Positions 49,039-54,848 of a stretch of DNA of 54,848 nt are shown one piece after another. The stretch lies in assembly GCF_002744245.1 (NCBI RefSeq), contig NZ_NKHG01000062.1, positions 1-54,848 of the forward strand, in the 5' to 3' direction. Made by a program: the position numbers and the translations under genes. The first letter of the stretch is position 1, and each line of letters starts with the position of its first letter. Source of the stretch: Bacillus pumilus (GTDB lineage: Bacteria > Bacillota > Bacilli > Bacillales > Bacillaceae). The notes under the pieces are model-generated. The model did not search any database, was not told the DNA's origin, and worked only from the letters and a program-made list of their open reading frames with translations.

Positions 49039-50919
49039 TTAATACATGATTGTTTTAGTAAGTCTTCGTGATGTAACATCTGAAGGCTTATTTTTGTTGT
49101 AAGGTAAGGTATTGTTATTCTTTTTTTGCTCAAAATCAGCTTTTTCTATTGGTTCAATTAAAACATCATCGGTACTTTGATGAGTTTCAATATATCGGTT
49201 TAGTGTAGCAAGTGTATTTCTTGAGTTTTTGTTTTTTCTTGCTTCTTTTTCTAAATGTTTTGTCAGGACATCAATTGGATCGTCTTCCTGTAATAGATGG
49301 ATCATTTTTCTTTTCCGCAGCTTATTAATCGTTTTTCTGGTTTTTAAATCATGAGGGGTAATCCCCCATTTACCAAATGCAGTAAGCATCCCAAATTCGC
49401 TGCCGTCAGGTAAAAAAGCTTTCGCAATTCGCAAATCTTCTGTATTCACTAAAATCGTCAATTTTGTTCCAATCAGTTCAAAGGATCTTGATAAAATTTC
49501 GTTGTAATATTTTACCCCCTCATAGTTAATGTGTGGTCGTTGGCCATTTTCTTTATTTCCTTGAATAGTTCGTTCGGCTTTCATATAAAAAAATATCACC
49601 TCACTTCTTTTTTCTTCAGGTATTTGTCGTATATACATACCTCTTGCGAGCCTTTGTTCAATAGCTTCTAATGGTGTCAAATTATTCACACCTTCGTTTG
49701 GGGTGCCATTATAATTTGCAATTAAAACTTCTGTTATTTCTTCTAAGTGTGCAGCCGAAACACGGTATTTAATTGCTTTTTGTTCAGGAGCCCTTCGTAT
49801 CGGATCTTTAGGGTGTCTTCCAGTTGTTGTTGAAAGTTTATGATATCCGTTTTCCTCAAGAGTTCTAAAGAATCTTTCAATAATTCCCCGACGCTCAGGT
49901 GTTCTAACCGGTCCAGCATTAATTGAGCATCCAATTACTTGTGTTAAACGATCTCTCACAATATTTGATAAGTTTGCTTTAGCGTTATCATAGTGAAATT
50001 CATCCCATAATCCCCATTGAGTTGATTTGATATTCTCCGAAGGAAAGTTGCCACTTGAGGAGAGCTTTAATCCAGGAATGGAAAGTGTTTTTGGCTCGTG
50101 TGGTACGATTGAATTTTTAATACAATGTAATACATCATTTGCTGAATACTCTTTATTAAGGCAGAGGTGATAACCTAAAATCGCACGAGTAGCTACGTCG
50201 ATAACTACGAGCAACCATATTCGATTCAACACTTCTACAATTTCGTCTCCTTCTGGAGTTTTAAAAGTGATAGCAATAACGCTGTCGATCCTATGGCCAT
50301 CAAATTGAACTCTTTGAAATGGCCTACTAATTATGGAGTGTTGAGAATAAACTTGTTGTTTTTTAAAATTTCTATTTTTGATTGTTTTAGTATATTTTTG
50401 GAGAGTTCTTAATCCATTTGATTCCGTATTAAAGGGGTAATCTTTAATAGTTAAACCTACGCTTCGGCAAGCATCTAGGAATTTTTTATGGAGGACTTTA
50501 TTATTAATACGGTTATTTTTTTTACAGTAGTCATGGATGATGTCATCTATCGATGGATAAGTATCAAGAAGTTGTTGAAATACACCAGCGAAACTTTCAG
50601 ATTTAAAATTTTTCCGTTGATGAGATCTCGTTTTTTTGAAGGGAATTAAAGCACGAAAACCCCATATTTCATTGTTTTTATCTGTTTCTAAACAACGTTT
50701 TGTATATTTACGGACATTTGCTCGAGTAATTCCGGTAATATCACGAATTTCATTCAATGTTTTCTCATTCTTCAAATAAAGCTCAACAGCTTGTTTTCTA
50801 GTTAAAAATACTGTTTTCGATGATTCATCTAATTGATCAACTAACACTTTTGGCCACAAAGAAGTATCTAAAAGCTCTGAAGGAATATTTTCACTCTCAT
50901 AAAAACGGTTCCTACTCAT
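49039..50919 (-). CDS. tnsB: DDE transposase TnsB
   Basis: 626-aa retroviral-integrase-type transposase that binds the end repeats and joins 3' ends to target DNA. N-terminal helix-turn-helix; DDE triad visible as QFDGHRID, HYDNAKAN and IIERFFRTLEEN, all intact. The GGAGGTG site is for ATG 50919, so the gene overlaps tnsA by 8 nt; a longer frame to 50946 lacks a ribosome site. Confidence 0.93.
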   Translation of the reverse strand: MSRNRFYESENIPSELLDTSLWPKVLVDQLDESSKTVFLTRKQAVELYLKNEKTLNEIRDITGITRANVRKYTKRCLETDKNNEIWGFRALIPFKKTRSHQRKNFKSESFAGVFQQLLDTYPSIDDIIHDYCKKNNRINNKVLHKKFLDACRSVGLTIKDYPFNTESNGLRTLQKYTKTIKNRNFKKQQVYSQHSIISRPFQRVQFDGHRIDSVIAITFKTPEGDEIVEVLNRIWLLVVIDVATRAILGYHLCLNKEYSANDVLHCIKNSIVPHEPKTLSIPGLKLSSSGNFPSENIKSTQWGLWDEFHYDNAKANLSNIVRDRLTQVIGCSINAGPVRTPERRGIIERFFRTLEENGYHKLSTTTGRHPKDPIRRAPEQKAIKYRVSAAHLEEITEVLIANYNGTPNEGVNNLTPLEAIEQRLARGMYIRQIPEEKRSEVIFFYMKAERTIQGNKENGQRPHINYEGVKYYNEILSRSFELIGTKLTILVNTEDLRIAKAFLPDGSEFGMLTAFGKWGITPHDLKTRKTINKLRKRKMIHLLQEDDPIDVLTKHLEKEARKNKNSRNTLATLNRYIETHQSTDDVLIEPIEKADFEQKKNNNTLPYNKNKPSDVTSRRLTKTIMY

Positions 50920-51544
50920 TAATCCACACCTCCAAGTTACGTCCAAAAGGAATGCAATGCAGATTAGCGTCGATTATCCCTTTACTATAGAGATGAAATA
51001 TTGCCTCTTTTATTCTAGAAGAACCAATACTTAAACGATCTTCTAAATAACCAACTGAATGTTTGTTTCTTTGAATTTCTTGTTTTATTACATAAAGGTC
51101 TGTGTCAATGGGATGACTCCTATTACTAAGATAAGGTAATAATAATTTCATGTTTTCTAGTAGGACAGTATTGCCTCTTATATTTATTTCGGAACGAATT
51201 GCAAAGTTTTTCTTGTGTTCTTGACACCATTGTTCTAGGATTTTAATATTTGTTGAAGTAACATTTGTTGAATATTTAACCACTATGAATTCCTCATGGC
51301 CATTCCTCCACTTCACCCACATATTAAAAAATGTTTTTAAAACCTTGTTATTTTTATTGAAATACTTAACTTCAAAAGGTCTTTCGCAAAAAGTGAAGAT
51401 TTTAGGGTCTGTTTCAACAAGAACCCAAAAATCATATTCCAGATCACTGAACAAACGAACATTCCGTTTTAATTTAGGACTGTATGCTTCCCAATAGTTA
51501 TTGCCAAATTTACTGCTTCTTTTAATGTTAATGGGCGAATACAT
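50912..51544 (-). CDS. tnsA: TnsA-like endonuclease with altered active site
   Basis: 210-aa TnsA. The N-terminal restriction-like nuclease domain and C-terminal winged-helix part are both present. By alignment from memory with Tn7 TnsA (Glu63, Asp114, Gln130, Lys132), the Glu is kept (LFSDLE, E36) and the Lys is kept (VVKYS, K90). The usual TPDFWV block reads FFNMWV, so Asp is Asn74, and the Gln/Glu two residues before Lys is Val88. 5'-strand cleavage is therefore likely lost. First gene of the operon, 257 bp from the right end. Confidence 0.85.
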   Translation of the reverse strand: MYSPINIKRSSKFGNNYWEAYSPKLKRNVRLFSDLEYDFWVLVETDPKIFTFCERPFEVKYFNKNNKVLKTFFNMWVKWRNGHEEFIVVKYSTNVTSTNIKILEQWCQEHKKNFAIRSEINIRGNTVLLENMKLLLPYLSNRSHPIDTDLYVIKQEIQRNKHSVGYLEDRLSIGSSRIKEAIFHLYSKGIIDANLHCIPFGRNLEVWINE

Positions 51545-51651
51545 GTATACACCTCTTTTAACAAGATATTTCTATAAAATTTCGACAATGTTCTACAATA
51601 CCCTTCTATAAATCTTCAAAATATCTCAGTAGTAGTGGTTAAGTTGTTCAG

Positions 51652-51801
51652 AATGGATCTATGTTTACTTCCCTAAATAATAATGGATCCACTTTTACTT
51701 CCTGTAAAAGGAACATAAAAGTGGATCCATTAAAAGATAAAGTACTTATTTGACTAGTGTTGACAACGAATATAATGGATCTATGTTTACTTCGTTGTAC
51801 A
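51652..51801 (-). repeat. Right-end TnsB binding-site array
   Basis: Four copies of a roughly 21-bp site with consensus GGAAGTAAANNNNGATCCATT: 51652-51672, 51682-51702, 51710-51731 (inverted relative to the others) and the terminal one ending at 51801. The second and third form a large hairpin (51682-51731). The number matches the four sites of the Tn7 right end; the inverted copy is unusual. Confidence 0.85.
51773..51801 (-). repeat. Right terminal inverted repeat
   Basis: Exact 29-bp inverted copy of the left end, finishing in ...GTACA. The next 5 bp outside are TCCAT. Confidence 0.92.
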
Positions 51802-51937
51802 TCCATTTCGAATTCAACCTCCATGCACCCTTTTGTAAATAAGAAAAAACTTTACGCCCCAAATAAATTAAGTCGGTACATATTTCGTACCTGAACTAAC
51901 TCTTTTTCATTTTTCCATAGGACTCATTCTCTTTTAT

Positions 51938-52213
51938 TTAACAGCAGCTACTATCAGAACCGCCTGTTATGGCTAATCCGTTTCCTTGTCTGTCTAACGT
52001 GATGCCCTCTGTCATATCCGTGACTCTTTTATCAATAGCTACCTGTATGCCGTTAATAACTCTGACTTCATCACCTTGTTCAGGAACGTCTAATGATATC
52101 CCAAATTGTGGCCCGCAGCAACCTTGACCGGCAAAATAAAAACGAATTCCATTTACATTTTTTTCATGCATCTTTTTTTCTAACATTGATTTTGCGTGAT
52201 TTGTAATTTCCAT
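51938..52213 (-). CDS. IscA/HesB-like protein with CC tail, arsenic-cluster type
   Basis: 91-aa HesB-fold protein. Cysteines lie in GQGCCGPQFG and at the very end (SSCC), the same spacing class as A-type Fe-S carriers, but it is coded next to arsA and arsD. AAAGGAG is correctly spaced for ATG 52213, not ATG 52222. It could bind metalloid or Fe-S; its role in arsenic resistance is inferred from position. It is followed by 136 bp with no gene before the transposon end. Confidence 0.75.
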   Translation of the reverse strand: MEITNHAKSMLEKKMHEKNVNGIRFYFAGQGCCGPQFGISLDVPEQGDEVRVINGIQVAIDKRVTDMTEGITLDRQGNGLAITGGSDSSCC

Positions 52214-52239
52214 TTTTTTCATCTCCTTTTGTATTCATA

Positions 52240-54009
52240 TTAGATCAAAAAGTGTTTTTTAAACTGTTCATAACCAAGTGTTTCCTCAGGTTCCCATGGA
52301 ATTAGAACTGTATGTTGAGATAAATGTTGGCTGACTTCATTAATCCACACTTTTTCTGAAGTTGCTTTTCTTTTTAACACCTTATCTGTTGTTGCTGTAG
52401 CAAAGAGACTTTGATTTATGACCCACCATTCTGGGGTGATTTCAGCACGATTTAGATCCTTTTGGAGTCTTTCCGCTTCGAATACAGGAGTCGCTTCTGC
52501 CAATGTGACGAGAACTACACTTGTTTCTTTTGTGTTTCTTAGTTTTGGAAGTAATTGTTTTACACTCTCAGGTACATCTCCTGTCGCTCTAGCTAGTTCT
52601 TTATGATAGGTTTGTGCTGCGTCTAAAAGAAGTAATGTGTGACCTGTTGGTGCGGTGTCAATAATCACAATTTCGTTTTTTGAACGATCGACGACCTCTG
52701 CAAATGCACGGAATATAGCAATTTCTTCTGTACAAGGAGAATTCAGGTCCTCTTGCAAGTAGGCGAATGCATCATCATCAAGCTCTCCATCTACAGCACT
52801 CAGCACTTCTTTTTTATAAGCTTCTACTTCTATTTTGGGATTAATCTCGCTAATTGTCAGTCGATCTTTTACTTTATTTTGGAACATATATTCTACATGT
52901 GCGGCTGGATCAGTTGTGGTTAAATGTACACGATGCCCTTTTTCAACTAACCCCACTGCCAAAATGGCTGCTGTTGTGGTCTTTCCAACACCTCCTTTTC
53001 CCATTATTAGGATGATTCTGGTGTCTTTTTTAGAAAAATCATCAACCATAGCTTGCATATTATCCAAATCATTTTCTATCACTTCTACTGTCTCCATATA
53101 TGAGGCTTCTTCTATAGAAGGATTAAACAATCTTCTGATATTTTGAATGCCTGTCAATGAAAATGAAACATAAGGGAGTGAGAATGTGTCAATGTTCTTT
53201 AATTCCTCTGGAATGTGATTTATTGCTTTTTGTTGACGTTCATAAAATGCTTCGGACACAGTATCTTGTTCTGTTTTTTCTTGCAGTACGCCATTTATAA
53301 TCAAACACTGATTATTGATGCCAATCTCTCCTAATTCTTCAGCTGCTCTTGCCGCCTCATTTAAAGCGGAAGCATCAGGTCTTGAAACAAGAACAAGTCT
53401 TGTTTGTGAACCATCAGAAAGTGCAGTCATTGTTTTTCCGTAGAGTTCTTTTTTCGCTTCAAGCCCAGCTAATGGTCCTAAACAGGATGCTCCGTGGTCA
53501 CTTTCTTGTAAAAAACCATTCCAAGCAGACGGAAGCTGTAAAAGGCGCAATGTATGGCCTGTTGGTGCTGTATCAAAAAGAATATGATCAAAATCACGTA
53601 CAAACGTTTCATTGGCTAATAGATTCGTAAACTCATTAAATGCAGCAATCTCAACTGTACATGCCCCTGATAGTTGCTCTTCCATTTGATTAACTACCGC
53701 ATCAGGCAATTTGCCGCGGTAGGGGCCGATTGTTTTATCCCTGTAGGATTTAGCTGCTTCTTCAGGATCTAAATTGCAGGCATATAATCCGTTCACTTCC
53801 TCTACTTTTTGAGGTTCATTCGTTAATGTCATATTAAAAACATCTTGAAGGTTTGATGCGGGATCTGTGCTGACAATTAATACGTTCTTTCCTGAATCTG
53901 CAAGCGAGACTGCAGTTGCACATGCAGTTGATGTTTTACCGACTCCTCCTTTTCCTGTGAAAAACAAGAAAGGTGTGTCTTCGATAGTAGATGGGCTAAA
54001 TATATGCAT
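52240..54009 (-). CDS. arsA: Arsenite efflux ATPase ArsA
   Basis: 589-aa double ATPase of the arsenite pump. Both halves have a P-loop (FTGKGGVGKTSTA and IMGKGGVGKTTTA) and a DTAPTGHTL signature. All three metalloid-binding cysteines have counterparts: SGACTVE, GASCLGP and NSPCTEE. The start overlaps the arsD stop (TAATG). It needs a membrane channel (ArsB or Acr3), not present in this window. Confidence 0.95.
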   Translation of the reverse strand: MHIFSPSTIEDTPFLFFTGKGGVGKTSTACATAVSLADSGKNVLIVSTDPASNLQDVFNMTLTNEPQKVEEVNGLYACNLDPEEAAKSYRDKTIGPYRGKLPDAVVNQMEEQLSGACTVEIAAFNEFTNLLANETFVRDFDHILFDTAPTGHTLRLLQLPSAWNGFLQESDHGASCLGPLAGLEAKKELYGKTMTALSDGSQTRLVLVSRPDASALNEAARAAEELGEIGINNQCLIINGVLQEKTEQDTVSEAFYERQQKAINHIPEELKNIDTFSLPYVSFSLTGIQNIRRLFNPSIEEASYMETVEVIENDLDNMQAMVDDFSKKDTRIILIMGKGGVGKTTTAAILAVGLVEKGHRVHLTTTDPAAHVEYMFQNKVKDRLTISEINPKIEVEAYKKEVLSAVDGELDDDAFAYLQEDLNSPCTEEIAIFRAFAEVVDRSKNEIVIIDTAPTGHTLLLLDAAQTYHKELARATGDVPESVKQLLPKLRNTKETSVVLVTLAEATPVFEAERLQKDLNRAEITPEWWVINQSLFATATTDKVLKRKATSEKVWINEVSQHLSQHTVLIPWEPEETLGYEQFKKHFLI

Positions 54010-54392
54010 TATTCTTCTCCCTTTTTAGTCTCAAACAATAAATCCAATGCGTTTTTCGGTTTTTCAGGTACTATCTCTTCTTGATTAATTTTGAAATTGA
54101 AAAGAGAAGAAAATTCTTCGACACTAGGATATCCTCCTACTCTGTAAACTTCTCCGTCAACTAAAATGATTGGTAACGCATCAGTCCCTGATTCTTGAAG
54201 GGCTTTGTTTACTTTGGCGTTTTCTGCAAAGGCCGCAGGATCGTTCGCCAAATTATAACGCTTCACTGAGTATCCTTTTTTCTCTAAAGTAAAAATGGCT
54301 GATGCGATTTTTGTTAACTCCGGATCCACACTTGTTCCACAAACTCCTGTGGAACAGCACATAGCAGGATCAAAGATTTCAATATTTGTCAT
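54009..54392 (-). CDS. arsD: Arsenic metallochaperone ArsD
   Basis: 127-aa chaperone that hands As(III) to ArsA. The essential Cys12, Cys13 and Cys18 are exactly in place (PAMCCSTGVCGTS). AAAAAGGAGTG ribosome site. First intact gene of arsD-arsA, with its own A/T-rich leader and a palindrome upstream. Confidence 0.95.
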   Translation of the reverse strand: MTNIEIFDPAMCCSTGVCGTSVDPELTKIASAIFTLEKKGYSVKRYNLANDPAAFAENAKVNKALQESGTDALPIILVDGEVYRVGGYPSVEEFSSLFNFKINQEEIVPEKPKNALDLLFETKKGEE

Positions 54393-54426
54393 GTTGATGT
54401 ATTCACTCCTTTTTATATAATTACAA

Positions 54427-54440
54427 TCTTATATATAAGA
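54427..54440. promoter_or_regulatory. Palindrome in the arsD leader
   Basis: TCTTATATATAAGA is a perfect 14-bp palindrome about 35 bp before arsD. It may be part of a promoter/operator for arsDA. No ArsR consensus is claimed. Confidence 0.35.
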
Positions 54441-54446
54441 TGAAGA

Positions 54447-54472
54447 AATAGCTGAGTCATCCCTCAGCTATT
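54447..54472. terminator. Hairpin between the arsC remnant and arsD
   Basis: AATAGCTGAG-TCATCC-CTCAGCTATT is a perfect 10-bp stem directly after the arsC remnant stop codon. The T tail is short. Confidence 0.6.
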
Positions 54473-54659
54473 TATCTTTATGTGCAAACTGCTTTAGACG
54501 TTCGCCAATTTCGTCACGGACTCGTTGGAAAAAAAGTCATTTTTCTTGTTCTGTACCTTCAGCTTTAGCAGAGTCGTCTAATCCCCAATGTTCACGTTTT
54601 ACATGTGAAGGTGTCATTGGACATTTATTTGCTGCATCAGGAATCTCAAATTCTGGACA
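54468..54659 (-). pseudogene. arsC: arsC remnant (C-terminal part of thioredoxin-type arsenate reductase)
   Basis: The frame reads [20 protein letters not shown], then [15 protein letters not shown], up to EQEK. A TGA stop replaces the conserved Trp, after which LFFQRVRDEIGERLKQF continues to the natural end. Catalytic N-terminal part (first CxxxxxR loop) is gone. So the gene is both truncated and stopped. Identity is clear from the HWG-DDPAKA-type signature. Confidence 0.85.
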
Positions 54660-54667
54660 CAGTGTTT

Positions 54668-54817
54668 TCATTGAATAATAATGCCACTGTCCTTTTCATC
54701 ACAAACACAATATTCCTTCACCAAAAATAATTTCATCATGATGAGCTTGGTTTGATCGCTGAGTGTTTTTAAACAATTCGACATATGAGTCACACCAACT
54801 GAAACATCTGAATTCAC
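54668..54817 (-). pseudogene. arsR: arsR remnant (N-terminal part)
   Basis: GTG 54817 with GGAGGGG upstream opens a 49-codon frame: [16 protein letters not shown], then [10 protein letters not shown]. The As(III)-sensing CVCD motif is kept, but the recognition helix and rest are lost; the frame ends after a few unrelated residues. It runs directly into the arsC tail, so one deletion seems to have joined arsR to arsC. Confidence 0.75.
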
Positions 54818-54848
54818 TATGAACCCCTCCGCTTTTTCAAATATTGTC

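Larger units (their letters stand above)
40696..51801. mobile_element. Tn7-like transposon carrying a spore germinant receptor operon
   Basis: An 11.1-kb element bounded by identical 29-bp terminal inverted repeats starting TGTACAACGAAGTAAACATA and ending GATCCATTA, with the 5'-TGT...ACA-3' tips of Tn7-type elements. tnsA lies at the right end, then tnsB, tnsC and tniQ, all leftward; a serine resolvase and the ger operon read rightward. No cas gene or CRISPR. Flanking 5-mers differ (GGACG left, TCCAT right), so no target duplication is seen. The cargo and tns genes are visibly richer in A/T than the chromosome. The left cargo end is decayed. Confidence 0.9.

Noticed and set aside
51652..51801. 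Repeated 21-bp units as a CRISPR array
   Set aside because: Units vary, one is inverted, spacing is irregular, they sit at a transposon tip, and no cas gene is near.
40696..51801. RNA-guided (CAST) transposon
   Set aside because: No Cas12k, Cascade or repeat-spacer structure; the TniQ is long like TnsD, not the short guided type.
51938..54817. ars genes as cargo of the Tn7-like element
   Set aside because: They lie outside the right inverted repeat; no further terminus was found before the window ends.

Overview
The window looks like chromosomal DNA of a Bacillus of the pumilus/safensis/altitudinis type. The block from lexA to parC keeps B. subtilis gene order (lexA-yneA-yneB-ynzC-tkt-sirA-yneF-ynzD-ccdA-ccdC-yneK-cotM-sspP-sspO-citB-yneN-sspN-tlp-yneP-yneQ-yneR-plsY-yneT-parE-parC). 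The left part (lutABC, CYP102 with its TetR regulator, a glutamyl endopeptidase, nucB, an RsbR paralogue, an IseA-like protein) is a different mixture from the B. subtilis neighbourhood. The species assignment is inference from gene content and protein similarity.

Layout. 0-3.1 kb: lutABC lactate oxidation operon with a recognisable promoter and a LutR-type operator. 3.2-8 kb: a DMT transporter, a small membrane protein, a trifunctional kinase-phosphatase-RNA ligase and a helical repeat protein. 8-11.8 kb: a TetR repressor and the self-sufficient fatty-acid P450 CYP102, with a Bm3R1-like operator. 12-17.2 kb: secreted glutamyl endopeptidase, a frameshifted YkcB-like glycosyltransferase, NucB, RsbRD-like, and IseA-like with a WalR box. 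17.5-38.1 kb: a probable sporulation protein, then the conserved SOS, central metabolism, spore and topoisomerase IV block. 38.1-40 kb: small membrane proteins and an MFS transporter.

40-54.8 kb is accessory DNA. A complete Tn7-like transposon is bounded by identical 29-bp terminal inverted repeats (40696-40724 and 51773-51801). It encodes TnsA, TnsB, TnsC and one TniQ/TnsD protein, plus a serine resolvase. Its main cargo is a three-gene spore germinant receptor operon in the order B-A-C. By eye, TnsA has lost the catalytic aspartate (Asn74) and the Gln/Glu before the catalytic Lys (Val88). The resolvase would suit an element that transposes replicatively and resolves cointegrates. This mix of a mobile germinant receptor, a degenerate TnsA and a resolvase is the most interesting item in the window. 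Beyond the right end lies an arsenic cluster: an IscA-like CC-tail protein, arsA, arsD, and a deletion scar joining an arsR fragment to an arsC fragment.

How the genes work together: the host block couples DNA damage control (LexA, YneA, topoisomerase IV with an SOS-box palindrome), sporulation control (SirA with a Spo0A box, YnzD, small acid-soluble proteins, CotM) and metabolism (transketolase, aconitase with CcpC and CodY sites). The transposon adds a candidate change to when spores germinate. No tRNA, rRNA, CRISPR array or cas gene was seen.
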